Positions 17,916-26,233 of a DNA stretch of 64,000 nt are shown here, piece after piece. A program made the translations under genes and the position numbers. The notes under the pieces were generated by a model that was given only the letters and a program-made list of their open reading frames with translations, did not search any database and was not told where the DNA came from. Every line of letters starts with the position of its first letter. Positions within the stretch are counted from its first letter, which is position 1. The stretch lies in contig JAFRTE010000007.1 in assembly GCA_017427285.1 (NCBI GenBank), forward strand, positions 62,001 through 126,000. Direction: 5' to 3'. This DNA is from Clostridia bacterium (GTDB lineage Bacteria > Bacillota > Clostridia > Oscillospirales > UBA644).

Positions 17916-19106
17916 TCAGACGCCTGCTTCGCTCAGATGCAACGGAACGTTTCTTTTCGATAAAACAGTCTGAATATCGCAGACGTTGATATCCGAAAAA
18001 TCGGACGTTACTGCTGCAAGAACGCCAGCAGCTTCACCGCTTACGGCGCATACGGGAATAACACGAGTTATATCCCACATATCGTCGCCGTCTACAGAAA
18101 TACATCTTCCTGCGGCGCAAAGGTTTTTGATATAAGGACTGTAAAGCGTTTCGATCGGAAGCTCGAAGGCAAGTCCTTTTTCAAGCCAGCTGCCGAACAT
18201 ACCGACACTTGAATCAAAGTGTTTTTTGTCGTCTGTTTTCTTTATCCGGTAAGCGCCGTTTATCATTCTTGTCATCCGAACCTGAGGAATCGTGGGAAGC
18301 GTTGCTATAGCATGATTTTTTGAAACGTCTCCGTTTTTTAAAAAATCATCAAGTATTTTTAAATGTGATTTTATGACATCAGCGGTGTTTTCCTCGCCGT
18401 CAAGTCCGGAAACGCCTTCGTTTACTTCTTCGGAAGATATATAAAAACAGCTTCCTATCTGCTTCAATCTATATTCGCCGTCTTTCATTTCGTAATACCA
18501 TGCGGCATTTCCGTTTTTATGAAAAGGCAAAAATGTTTCGGCGCCGAAATGATAAAAAACGGTCGCGTCGCCGGTGCAGTCGACAAACGTGTCGGCAGAA
18601 ACGACGTATGAATCTGTTTTTGTTATGAGCGATACGGATGAAACGGAGTCGCCTGCCCTATTTTTGTGCAGTTTGCTCATAGTTGCGCCGTAAAGGATAT
18701 CTACTCCGTTTTCTGTCAGCAAGCGTTCGCATAATACGACAAACACGTGTGGGTTAAAGCGTGTAAGATATCTTTGAGACTTTCGTTTTTCAACGCTGTT
18801 TTCATCAACGTTTAACCATGCATCGGGATAATCGCCCTCCGCTCCCCTGCTTATGCTGAGCTTGAGAAGTTCTTCCGCAATTCCGAACGATAATTGATGA
18901 CCGAGTCCGTCGCAAAGCGGAAGATAGATCGTAACAAGGCCGCTTGTGGCAAGTCCGCCGAGGATATATGAGCTTTCGGCAAGTAAAACTTTTTTTCCTA
19001 ACCGTGCGGCGGAAAGAGCTGCTGATATTCCGGCGATTCCTCCGCCAATAACGGCAACGTCATAATGCCTTTTCTTGGTGTAAACGAATCCGTTATCCGA
19101 TTTCAT
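17916..19106 (-). CDS. FAD-dependent oxidoreductase
   Basis: A 396-residue flavoprotein with an N-terminal Rossmann motif (VAVIGGGIAGISAALSAARLGKKVLLAE, about 17-44) and LGGLATSGLV. An internal DCTGDATV and a closing AAGRCISVDGD / GEAAGVLAA segment complete the FAD-binding fold. This matches the FAD_oxidored family, whose members are common in carbohydrate loci of gut and soil bacteria but whose substrates are mostly unknown. It starts 28 bases after the GH43 gene on the same strand, with CGGAGC as ribosome site, so the two form an operon. A role in oxidising or reducing a sugar or aglycone freed by the GH43 is only an inference. Confidence 0.85.
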   Translation of the reverse strand: MKSDNGFVYTKKRHYDVAVIGGGIAGISAALSAARLGKKVLLAESSYILGGLATSGLVTIYLPLCDGLGHQLSFGIAEELLKLSISRGAEGDYPDAWLNVDENSVEKRKSQRYLTRFNPHVFVVLCERLLTENGVDILYGATMSKLHKNRAGDSVSSVSLITKTDSYVVSADTFVDCTGDATVFYHFGAETFLPFHKNGNAAWYYEMKDGEYRLKQIGSCFYISSEEVNEGVSGLDGEENTADVIKSHLKILDDFLKNGDVSKNHAIATLPTIPQVRMTRMINGAYRIKKTDDKKHFDSSVGMFGSWLEKGLAFELPIETLYSPYIKNLCAAGRCISVDGDDMWDITRVIPVCAVSGEAAGVLAAVTSDFSDINVCDIQTVLSKRNVPLHLSEAGV

Positions 19107-19134
19107 GAAATGCTCCGTTTGATATAAAAGATTT

Positions 19135-20394
19135 TCATCGGAATGTGAAGAAGTCTAAAGACATATCTTTGCCCTGGAAGAATATCCAAAGAGTATGAAC
19201 GCCCGAAGTTTTTATGTCCAGCGGGAAGATGTATTCTTTAAATTCATCTTTGGAGTCGATTTCGACAGTACCGATATTTTCATCGGAACCGCAAACTTTA
19301 AGTTCAATAACGCCTTTACCCTGCGCTCTGAGAGTACATTCGGATACGCCCTTTCCGAAATCGATATATTTATATTCAGCCCAGTCTCCGCGCCAGCTGC
19401 CGCCGCCGCAGCAAGTAAGGATTTCGTTGAGTTCTTCTGACGATTTATCCGGAGCGATATACGCATTGCCCTTAACGCGGCACGCACAGGAAGCATCAAT
19501 ATCGCAAAATGCGTTAATCGGTCCGCCTGCGCCCTGAGAAGTCATGCATACCTCATCTATGGAACCGTCTTCATTAATTGTAATCGGTTCAACGCAAACG
19601 CGTCTCGGAGCTGACCCGTTCTGAGACGATTTGTGATAGAATATATACCATTGGCCGTTGTATTCGCAAAGAGATCCGTGGTCGTTCCATGTCTGCGGAT
19701 CGCAATATGTATTGTCTATGATCACGCCGCCCTTTTTGTAAGGACCAAGAGGGCTGTCTGAAACGGCATAAGACATACATGTGGCGCGACCGCGGGAAAT
19801 ATCCGTATAAACAATGTAATATTTTCCGTTTATTTTTCTCAGCGACGATCCTTCATGAAATCCGTGTTCCTGCTCGGTAAGAATTCCTTTTATTATCGAA
19901 CCGGGTACAATTGTGCACATATCGTCTTCAAGTTTTGCTCCTCTCAGAGAAAACTGTCCCCAAAGATAATATGCCTGACCGTCGTCATCAATAAAAATAG
20001 AAGGGTCGATACCGTCGCCGTCAGCTCCTACGATCGGTTTTGCGTCTTTAAAAGGACCGTAAGGACAGTCTGAAACAGCAACGCCCTCATAATCGCCGGG
20101 CCCGCAGATATAAAGATAATATTTTCCGTTTTTGTAAATCGCATCAGGAGCAAAAAGGACCTCGTCGGGTTTCCAGGGAACACCGGGATTTTCCTTTGTG
20201 TTTTCAAAAGAAAGCCCGTGATCGATCCAGTTAGACATAGTAGGGTCATTTGTTGAAAAAACATGGTAAATTCTTGAACAAAAACCTCTCAATTCCGGAA
20301 TATCGAACGAACCGTATGCGTAAAGACGTCCGTCAGGCATAACACGAGCTTCGACATCTGCAATGTGAAATTGTTTGGGAAGTATGGGATTCAT
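19135..20394 (-). CDS. GH43 arabinofuranosidase/xylosidase-like enzyme with C-terminal CBM6-like domain
   Basis: A 419-residue cytoplasmic enzyme. The five-bladed propeller carries the three GH43 acids: the base Asp in HIADVEARV, the modulator Asp in GIDPSIFIDDDG, and the acid Glu in HEGSSLRKINGKYY. From about residue 320 a beta-sandwich (WRGDWAEYKYIDFGKG, then VHTLWIFFQGKDMSLDFFTF) resembles a CBM6 carbohydrate-binding module. Substrates of the family are arabinans, arabinoxylan side chains or xylo-oligosaccharides. The ATG at 20394 lies 7 bases after AAGGAG; longer in-frame starts overlap the promoter. Confidence 0.9.
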   Translation of the reverse strand: MNPILPKQFHIADVEARVMPDGRLYAYGSFDIPELRGFCSRIYHVFSTNDPTMSNWIDHGLSFENTKENPGVPWKPDEVLFAPDAIYKNGKYYLYICGPGDYEGVAVSDCPYGPFKDAKPIVGADGDGIDPSIFIDDDGQAYYLWGQFSLRGAKLEDDMCTIVPGSIIKGILTEQEHGFHEGSSLRKINGKYYIVYTDISRGRATCMSYAVSDSPLGPYKKGGVIIDNTYCDPQTWNDHGSLCEYNGQWYIFYHKSSQNGSAPRRVCVEPITINEDGSIDEVCMTSQGAGGPINAFCDIDASCACRVKGNAYIAPDKSSEELNEILTCCGGGSWRGDWAEYKYIDFGKGVSECTLRAQGKGVIELKVCGSDENIGTVEIDSKDEFKEYIFPLDIKTSGVHTLWIFFQGKDMSLDFFTFR

Positions 20395-20437
20395 AATTTT
20401 TCTCCTTATATAGATAAAGATTTTCTGTTCTTCAAAC

Positions 20438-20466
20438 AGTATATCACGGATCTTGATTTTTGTCAA
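20438..20466 (-). promoter_or_regulatory. promoter of the GH43/flavoprotein operon
   Basis: On the minus strand, TTGACA (20461-20466) and TATACT (20438-20443) have a 17-base spacer. Confidence 0.85.
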
Positions 20467-20467
20467 T

Positions 20468-20505
20468 AAAAAAAACAGGATACCGATAATAAATCAATAT
20501 CCTGT
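20468..20505 (-). terminator. strong minus-strand terminator upstream of the GH43 promoter
   Basis: Arms ACAGGATA (20475-20482) and TATCCTGT (20498-20505) with a 15-base loop are followed on the minus strand by an eight-T run. It probably ends a transcript from the sigma-factor-like remnant or from read-through beyond tRNA-Gln. The 20506-20604 stretch upstream of it shows no gene. Confidence 0.75.
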
Positions 20506-20604
20506 CACGGAATTTATGGGGCGTCAGACTAATGAGACGGAGAGTAATATCAACATTTTAATAATCATTGGGGATATATCAGAGTCATTAGCGATTTTTT
20601 CTGT

Positions 20605-20718
20605 TCAGCTGAAGGCAGTTTCAACAGCGCCGCATATGCTTTTGCATCGCTTCAACGCAAACCCGAAAACAGGATTCCAATATTCGGTTATAATTTGCTC
20701 GGCACTTTTTCTGTTCAC
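20605..20718 (-). pseudogene. truncated sigma-70/ECF-like N-terminal fragment
   Basis: A 37-codon frame starts at a GTG 9 bases after AGAGGT. It reads AEQIITEYWNPVFGFALKRCKS, which looks like the opening helix of region 2 in ECF sigma factors (EYxxxIYxFALKRC). The sequence breaks off at GAVETAFS and a stop, where a DAEDLxQEIF-type segment would follow. I saw no convincing continuation in the other frames before the terminator at 20505. Either it is a decayed sigma factor or a chance match; with so few residues I cannot decide. Confidence 0.3.
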
Positions 20719-20806
20719 TTTGTTCTTACCTCTTTGAATGCATTCACTTATATAGACACAAATAAACCGAAATGGTTGGCGTTTTTTTGTTTTTTTCAAA
20801 AATCAG

Positions 20807-20844
20807 AAAAACCTCTTCTGCCTTGATAGGCAAAAGAGGTTTTT
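20807..20844 (-). terminator. terminator of tRNA-Gln
   Basis: Arms AAAAACCTCTT (20807-20817) and AAGAGGTTTTT (20834-20844) are extended by a TGCC/GGCA pairing after one mismatch, and followed on the minus strand by TTTTTCTGATTTTT. The hairpin starts 2 bases after the tRNA CCA end. Confidence 0.85.
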
Positions 20845-20846
20845 GA

Positions 20847-20920
20847 TGGCTGCGGGAGAAGGGCTCGAACCCTCACAAACAGAGTCAGAGTCTGCCGTGC
20901 TACCATTACACAATCCCGCA
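20847..20920 (-). tRNA. tRNA-Gln (anticodon CTG)
   Basis: The minus strand folds as a complete 74-base tRNA with encoded CCA. The acceptor is TGCGGGA with TCCCGCA, including the weak first U-A pair typical of tRNA-Gln. The D-arm contains TAATGGTAG. The anticodon stem is GCAGA/TCTGT with loop CTCTGAC. The T-loop is TTCGAGC, and the discriminator G precedes CCA. The anticodon CTG reads CAG. It has its own promoter and terminator. Confidence 0.95.
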
Positions 20921-20963
20921 ATACGCTGACGGCGATTATCCATCACCTTCAATCAGCTTTGAT

Positions 20964-20992
20964 ATTATATAACTATTTTCTTGATTTGTCAA
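20964..20992 (-). promoter_or_regulatory. promoter of tRNA-Gln
   Basis: On the minus strand, TTGACA (20987-20992) and TATAAT (20964-20969) have a 17-base spacer, about 44 bases before the tRNA 5' end. Confidence 0.9.
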
Positions 20993-21097
20993 CCCCTTTT
21001 CTTTCATTTTTTCAATTTTGTAACAATTAATCTTATCCTTTTATTTATACTGCTGTCTATATTTAAATCTTAATTGACTTTAATAGGTTTTTACATC

Positions 21098-21129
21098 TTG
21101 ACACATAAAATAAAATATGCTAATATAAT
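21098..21129 (+). promoter_or_regulatory. promoter of the TraX-like gene
   Basis: TTGACA (21098-21103) is followed by TAATAT at 17 bases (21121-21126), overlapping TATAAT (21124-21129) at 20 bases. The first spacing is the likelier one. Confidence 0.72.
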
Positions 21130-21151
21130 AAAAATCGTAAAAGGATTGTTT

Positions 21152-21823
21152 ATGTCTGCTTTTATATTAAAACTGATTGCGATATTGGCAATGGTTTGCG
21201 ATCATGTTGGCGCAGAGCTTTTTCCGAATATGCTTTGGCTACGTGCCGTCGGACGGCTGACAATGCCGATAATGTCGTATTTTGCGGCTATCGGTTACAG
21301 AAAGACAAGAAGCGTTCCCAAATACCTTTTAAGGCTCGGAATATTTGCCATTCTATCTGAACCTTGTTATTATATACTGTTTCAGGATCATTCAAACGTA
21401 ATAATCACTATTTTTTTAGGGGTCGCATCCCTTTATATCGCTGATTTGCTTAAAAATAAAACGAAACGTGAATGGACAGCCGTTTTTCCGTATATTGCGG
21501 CATGTATCGCTGCGACATTACTGAATTCAGACTGGACGTGGGCCGGCGTTTTATTTATTATCGCTTTTTACTATGCGGGAGAAAGAAAAATAAAAATATT
21601 GCTGTATCCCCTGCCCGTTTATATGCTGTTTGTTTTGAGTTTTATTCCGAAGGGCCCGGAAGTATTTACGCTTAATCTGATTCAGTTAAGCGGAATATCA
21701 GCTCTTTTTCTTCTGTGTTTTTATAACGGGAAAAAGGGACCGAATATGAAGTATTTTTTCTATATTTTTTATCCGTTGCATTTGCTTGTTATTTATTTGA
21801 TAAAGAGTAACATTTTATTTTGA
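21152..21823 (+). CDS. TraX-family integral membrane protein
   Basis: A 223-residue protein with about seven to eight hydrophobic helices. The N-terminal LKLIAILAMVCDHVGAELFP, then LRAVGRLTMPIMSYFAAIGYRKT and a closing FYIFYPLHLLVIYLI, match the TraX family. TraX acetylates F-pilin in plasmid F, but chromosomal clostridial members have no known substrate; acyl transfer to a surface molecule is inferred. The ATG at 21152 has AAAGGA 6 bases upstream and lies downstream of the promoter. It is first in an apparent three-gene run with a metallophosphoesterase and a HAD phosphatase. Confidence 0.85.
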   Translation: MSAFILKLIAILAMVCDHVGAELFPNMLWLRAVGRLTMPIMSYFAAIGYRKTRSVPKYLLRLGIFAILSEPCYYILFQDHSNVIITIFLGVASLYIADLLKNKTKREWTAVFPYIAACIAATLLNSDWTWAGVLFIIAFYYAGERKIKILLYPLPVYMLFVLSFIPKGPEVFTLNLIQLSGISALFLLCFYNGKKGPNMKYFFYIFYPLHLLVIYLIKSNILF

Positions 21824-21849
21824 ACACGAAATGTTTATTAGGAGGTTGC

Positions 21850-22677
21850 ATGAACGACGATTTCTTCTGGTTAGTAAATAACAGAATAATAATACCCGAA
21901 GTTAAGAGCGAGCACAGATTTATACACATTACCGATTTACATATTCATGCATGGGACGAACTGAGCACCGATGAGGAAAAGGAACTTGCGATAAAAAAAG
22001 AAAACGACTGGATGTCGGGCAAAGAAAATTTTGCAAAGTCTTCCGGCGAACCGTTTGGAGAGAGTCAGAAAATATCAAGTATCGAGGCATTCGAAAAAAT
22101 ACTTCTGCTTGCCGGAGAATTGTCTCCTGAAGCGATACTTCTAACGGGCGACAATCTTGATTATATGCATCCTGCGGGTGAGAGATACCTAAAAAACAGA
22201 GTTGAAGAATACGAAAAAAACGGCGGAAGGATCATCTGCGTACCGGGAAATCATGAAAGCGCTGATCTTGACGGAATATGGAGCTCGAAACTGCGTGCTT
22301 ACGATTTTAAGGATTTCAGGATTGCGGCAATTGACGATTCTAAAAAAACCGTGGACGAAGATACTCTTATTAAGCTGGAAACGCTTTGCAATGAAGGAAT
22401 TCCGATTATAATAATATGTCATATTCCGCTGTCGACCGAATTGTGCAAAAGCAAGCTTGAATATGCCGGTCCTTATTTTTACATAGACGAAAATACCGAT
22501 GACGAAAACGGCCGCAAATTTATTTCGCTTATCAAAAACAGCAAAGCGATACGGGCGGTAATTTGCGGGCACTTGCACAGATATATAAAATGTGAATTAT
22601 CCGACGGAAAGGCACAGATAATAGGATCACAGGGAATGGCGGGAGCTGTTGACCTGATAACTGTCTGCGGTGAATAA
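21850..22677 (+). CDS. metallophosphoesterase, calcineurin-like
   Basis: A 275-residue protein with the full binuclear-metal signature in order: DLHIH, LLTGDNLD, VPGNHES, ICHIPLS and CGHLHRY. The family hydrolyses phosphomono- or phosphodiesters; the substrate is unknown. It lacks a signal peptide. Translation starts at the ATG at 21850 after AGGAGG, 26 bases beyond the TraX-like stop; a longer in-frame TTG start has no ribosome site. Confidence 0.9.
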   Translation: MNDDFFWLVNNRIIIPEVKSEHRFIHITDLHIHAWDELSTDEEKELAIKKENDWMSGKENFAKSSGEPFGESQKISSIEAFEKILLLAGELSPEAILLTGDNLDYMHPAGERYLKNRVEEYEKNGGRIICVPGNHESADLDGIWSSKLRAYDFKDFRIAAIDDSKKTVDEDTLIKLETLCNEGIPIIIICHIPLSTELCKSKLEYAGPYFYIDENTDDENGRKFISLIKNSKAIRAVICGHLHRYIKCELSDGKAQIIGSQGMAGAVDLITVCGE

Positions 22678-22711
22678 TTTTGATTAAAAAGTAAAAAAAG
22701 GATAGAGAAAA

Positions 22712-23449
22712 GTGAAATTAATTGCATCTGATTTTGACGGTACCCTCACACGCAACGGCCGTATATGGGAAGACGATCTTGAAGCGATTTCAAGGTGGCG
22801 AAAGGCAGGAAATCTTTTCGGCGTAGTTTCGGGAAGAGTACTGTTTGGAATTGAATGTGAAGTTGAAAGACATAATATAGAATACGACTATCTCGTCGGA
22901 GCAAGCGGAGGTCAGGCGGAAGACTCGGAGAAAAAGGAGCTTTTTGCCTATAAATGCAGTCATAAGCACATCCTTGATATGGCGCAGTTTATTCTTGATA
23001 ACGGCGGACGGAATTGCGGCGTAGGATATGAAAGAACACATGTTACGCTCTTTGATAAGGGACGGAATATATGTGAAATTGACAGAGAGTTGCTGAAAAC
23101 AATATCTTATACATACCAGATGAACACTTATTTTGCCACAGATGAAGAAGCTATGATGTTTACAGAAAAGGTAAATGAGAAATTCAAGGGAATATTTACG
23201 GCGCATCAAAACGGTGTTTGCGTTGATATTCCGCCTTACGGCGTAACGAAAGCGACAGGTATTGCAAAAGTAGCGGAAATATTCGGAGTTGATAAAAAAG
23301 ATATTATTTCTGTTGGAGATAACTGCAACGACCTTACCATGCTGAAAGCGTTCAACGGCGTTGCGGTTTCAAACGCCAGAGCGGAAGTTAAAGAAGCAGT
23401 CGGCTTTATTGCCGATAATTTTACTGAAATAGTTGACAGATTTATTTAA
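22712..23449 (+). CDS. HAD-superfamily hydrolase, Cof/sugar-phosphatase type
   Basis: A 245-residue protein beginning with the nucleophile motif SDFDGTLT. It then has the Thr/Ser-motif region GVVSGRV, a C2-type cap, and the last acidic motif SVGDNCNDLTML followed by GVAVSNA, as in Cof-type phosphatases of sugar or nucleotide phosphates. Translation starts at GTG, with AAAGGAT upstream. It is the last gene before a strong terminator. Confidence 0.9.
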   Translation: MKLIASDFDGTLTRNGRIWEDDLEAISRWRKAGNLFGVVSGRVLFGIECEVERHNIEYDYLVGASGGQAEDSEKKELFAYKCSHKHILDMAQFILDNGGRNCGVGYERTHVTLFDKGRNICEIDRELLKTISYTYQMNTYFATDEEAMMFTEKVNEKFKGIFTAHQNGVCVDIPPYGVTKATGIAKVAEIFGVDKKDIISVGDNCNDLTMLKAFNGVAVSNARAEVKEAVGFIADNFTEIVDRFI

Positions 23450-23463
23450 TGAAAAACATAATG

Positions 23464-23500
23464 GAAAATCCCGAGGGTCAAAGCCTCGGGATTTTCTGTT
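23464..23500. terminator. bidirectional terminator between the HAD gene and hydF
   Basis: Perfect 13-base arms GAAAATCCCGAGG (23464-23476) and their complement (23484-23496) surround a 7-base loop. T-rich sequence follows on the plus strand. Confidence 0.88.
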
Positions 23501-23512
23501 TGTTCAGATTTT

Positions 23513-24718
23513 TTAGTTGTTCAGACTGTCAAGAATATCCGGAAACGGAGATAATGACCTATGTAAAATGCCGTGCATGTATGCAATAGCTATTCCGTAG
23601 TTTGTCATCGGAATGCCGGAATCATCTGCGAGTCGGAGTCGGTATTTCATTTCACGCTCGTTGAGCATACATCCGCCGCAGTGAATAATAAGAGAATACC
23701 TGGATAAATCATCGGGGAATTCTCCGCCGGACGTAAACTCAAATTTTAAATTTTTCTTTGAAAATCCGTTTATCCAGCCGGGAAGTTTTACCGTTCCGAT
23801 ATCATTGCATTGTCTGTGATGTGTGCAGCCCTCAGAGATAAGCACAGTGTCTCCGTCTTTTAGTTTTCCGAGAACCCCCGCCCCTCTTACTACCTGTGAA
23901 AGGTTGCCTTTATAACGGGCGAAAAGTATTGAAAACGATGTTAACAACACATCCTCCGGAACTTCTTTTGCTACTCCGCCGAAGACCTGCGAATCAGTAA
24001 TAACGAGCTTTGGTTTTGCGGAAAGCATGCGCAGAGTGTCAGTCAGTTCGGTATCTCTTGTAATGGTAGCGATCGCACCTGTATCGAGGATATCGCGGAT
24101 AGTCTGTTGCTGAGGAAGAATAAGTCTGCCCTTTGGGGCTGCGGAATCTATCGGAACGACAAGGACAACGCTGTCGCCCTCCGACAGCAAATCGCCGACG
24201 ATTCTCCTACCGTTATCCGCAAACAGAGACAGTTTGCCGATAAGTTCTTTCAGTTCGTATATATTGCTTCCGTTTAACGCGCTTACGAATATCTCGTTTT
24301 CTTTCGCTTCGGGAACAGACGGAAGAAGATCGCTTTTATTGAATACTGTTATAAAAGGAATGTTTTTTTCTTTGAATGTATCCCGTAATGAAATATCGTA
24401 TTCGGACAATCCTTTTGAAGCATCGATTACAATAACGGCGATATCAGTTTTATTTATTATTTTTTTTGTCTGATTAACACGTAGCGATCCGAGAGCGCCG
24501 CTGTCGTCTATTCCGGGAGTATCAGTAATTACAACCGGCCCGATGGGCAAAAGCTCCATCGTTTTTTCGACAGGGTCTGTAGTCGTGCCTAATATATCCG
24601 ACACAACGGATAATTGCTGACCCGTTACTGCGTTTACAACGCTTGATTTGCCCGAGTTTCTTACGCCGAAAAATCCGATATGAACGCGTTCCGATGCGGG
24701 CTTATCGTTTATACCCAT
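23513..24718 (-). CDS. hydF: [FeFe]-hydrogenase maturation GTPase HydF
   Basis: A 401-residue protein that serves as scaffold for the diiron subcluster before transfer to the hydrogenase. The N-terminal GTPase domain has P-loop GVRNSGKSS, TTTDP, DTPGID and NKSD. The middle is a dimerisation domain. The C-terminal iron-sulfur cluster domain carries EGCTHH and HCGGCML, the Cys/His ligands of HydF. It is the last gene of regulator-hydE-hydG-hydF, 14 bases after hydG. Confidence 0.96.
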   Translation of the reverse strand: MGINDKPASERVHIGFFGVRNSGKSSVVNAVTGQQLSVVSDILGTTTDPVEKTMELLPIGPVVITDTPGIDDSGALGSLRVNQTKKIINKTDIAVIVIDASKGLSEYDISLRDTFKEKNIPFITVFNKSDLLPSVPEAKENEIFVSALNGSNIYELKELIGKLSLFADNGRRIVGDLLSEGDSVVLVVPIDSAAPKGRLILPQQQTIRDILDTGAIATITRDTELTDTLRMLSAKPKLVITDSQVFGGVAKEVPEDVLLTSFSILFARYKGNLSQVVRGAGVLGKLKDGDTVLISEGCTHHRQCNDIGTVKLPGWINGFSKKNLKFEFTSGGEFPDDLSRYSLIIHCGGCMLNEREMKYRLRLADDSGIPMTNYGIAIAYMHGILHRSLSPFPDILDSLNN

Positions 24719-24732
24719 ATTTATCCCCTTTA

Positions 24733-26181
24733 TCAGAAGCGGAAATCGCGTTTGTTTGAATTTTTGATCGCTTCGATATTTTCCGTTGCTATCTTACGGA
24801 CTTTTTCGTTCGGTATTTTTGCAAGTTCTTTCTCAATAAGCGAAAATCCCGTTTTTTTCGTTTCTTCCGAAGCGTAATCGGAAAGATATTCCGCAAGAGT
24901 CATGAGCGCGTTGGGATGGCAACAGTTGAGTATCTGTCCGCTTTTGCATAGACTCATAAACCTGTCGCCCGTCCTGCCCTCTCTGTAGCATGCGGTGCAG
25001 AACGAAGGGATGAAACCGAGCTTCATCATCCAGTCAACGACTTCGTCAAGCGTTCTCTGGTCTGAAACATCAAACTGTTCGGTATCGTGAGGACGCTCCT
25101 CTTCGGTATATCCGCCTACTGACGTTCTGGACGCACCGCTTATCTGCGAAATGCCTATATTCAGCGCACGTTCGCGGACAGACTGGCCTTCTCTTGTTGA
25201 GATAATCATTCCAGTATACGGTACGGCAATACGTATACATGCGATTATTTTTTCGAAAATATCGTCGCTGATACTGTTATCGAAAACGTCGGGGTCGATA
25301 TCGTCTGCATGTTTTATTCGGGGCACGCTTATCGTATGAGGGCCGACACCATGAACTGCTTCAAGATGCTCGGCATGCATCAGAAGCCCCGCAAACTCGT
25401 ATTTGTACATTTCAAGACCGAAAAGAACGCCTAATCCGACATCGTCTATACCGCCCTGCATGGCTCTGTCCATCGCTTCGGTATGATAATCGTAATTGTG
25501 CTTCGGTCCTGTGGGATGAAGCTCTTCGTAACTCTTTTTATGGTAAGTTTCCTGGAAAAGGATATATGTACCTATTCCCGCTTCCTTGAGTTTTCTGTAA
25601 TTTTCAACGGTCGTTGCGGCGATATTGACGTTTACTCGGCGGATCGAACCGTTTTTATGCTTGACGGAATAGATTGTTTTTATGCTGTCAAGGATATACT
25701 CAATGGGATTGTTTACAGGGTCTTCTCCGGCTTCAATAGCAAGACGCTTATGGCCCATATCCTGCAAAGCAATAACTTCTTTTGCAATTTCTTCCTGAGT
25801 GAGTTTTTTACGGCAGATATTTTTATTTTTTGCGTGATACGGGCAGTAAACACATCCGTTTACGCAGTAATTTGACAAATAAAGCGGGGCGAACATAACT
25901 ATTCTGTTGCCGTAAAACGCAAGCTTGATCTCTTCGGCAAGCTTATACATTTCCTCGACTTTTTCTGGGATATTGCAAGCAAGAAGCACAGACGCCTCTC
26001 TGTGAGTAAGACCGGCGCAGCGCGTTTCATTACCGTTTTTTACCGGGCGAGCTTTATTGAGAATGCTGTCTATAAGCTCGACGTTGTTTTTGTTTTGTTC
26101 CGCATATTCCAGCGTAGCGAGAATTTCTTCATCATTGATAAATTCTTCTGCTTTAAGTGATTTGGGATTGTAAATCGCCAT
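24733..26181 (-). CDS. hydG: [FeFe]-hydrogenase maturation radical SAM tyrosine lyase HydG
   Basis: A 482-residue radical SAM enzyme that splits tyrosine to give CO and cyanide for the H-cluster. The radical SAM cluster motif is NYCVNGCVYCPYH (CxxxCxxC). The C-terminal auxiliary cluster motif CTACYREGRTGDRFM distinguishes HydG from ThiH. The length is normal. The gene lies 52 bases downstream of hydE. Confidence 0.97.
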   Translation of the reverse strand: MAIYNPKSLKAEEFINDEEILATLEYAEQNKNNVELIDSILNKARPVKNGNETRCAGLTHREASVLLACNIPEKVEEMYKLAEEIKLAFYGNRIVMFAPLYLSNYCVNGCVYCPYHAKNKNICRKKLTQEEIAKEVIALQDMGHKRLAIEAGEDPVNNPIEYILDSIKTIYSVKHKNGSIRRVNVNIAATTVENYRKLKEAGIGTYILFQETYHKKSYEELHPTGPKHNYDYHTEAMDRAMQGGIDDVGLGVLFGLEMYKYEFAGLLMHAEHLEAVHGVGPHTISVPRIKHADDIDPDVFDNSISDDIFEKIIACIRIAVPYTGMIISTREGQSVRERALNIGISQISGASRTSVGGYTEEERPHDTEQFDVSDQRTLDEVVDWMMKLGFIPSFCTACYREGRTGDRFMSLCKSGQILNCCHPNALMTLAEYLSDYASEETKKTGFSLIEKELAKIPNEKVRKIATENIEAIKNSNKRDFRF

Positions 26182-26233
26182 TTATTGTTTCTTCCTTTCT
26201 TAGAGGTCAGAATATACTTCCCTCTTAGATATT

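Noticed and set aside
20719..20806. Integration scar or attachment site next to tRNA-Gln
   Set aside because: I found no repeat of the tRNA 3' end and no integrase gene within the window.
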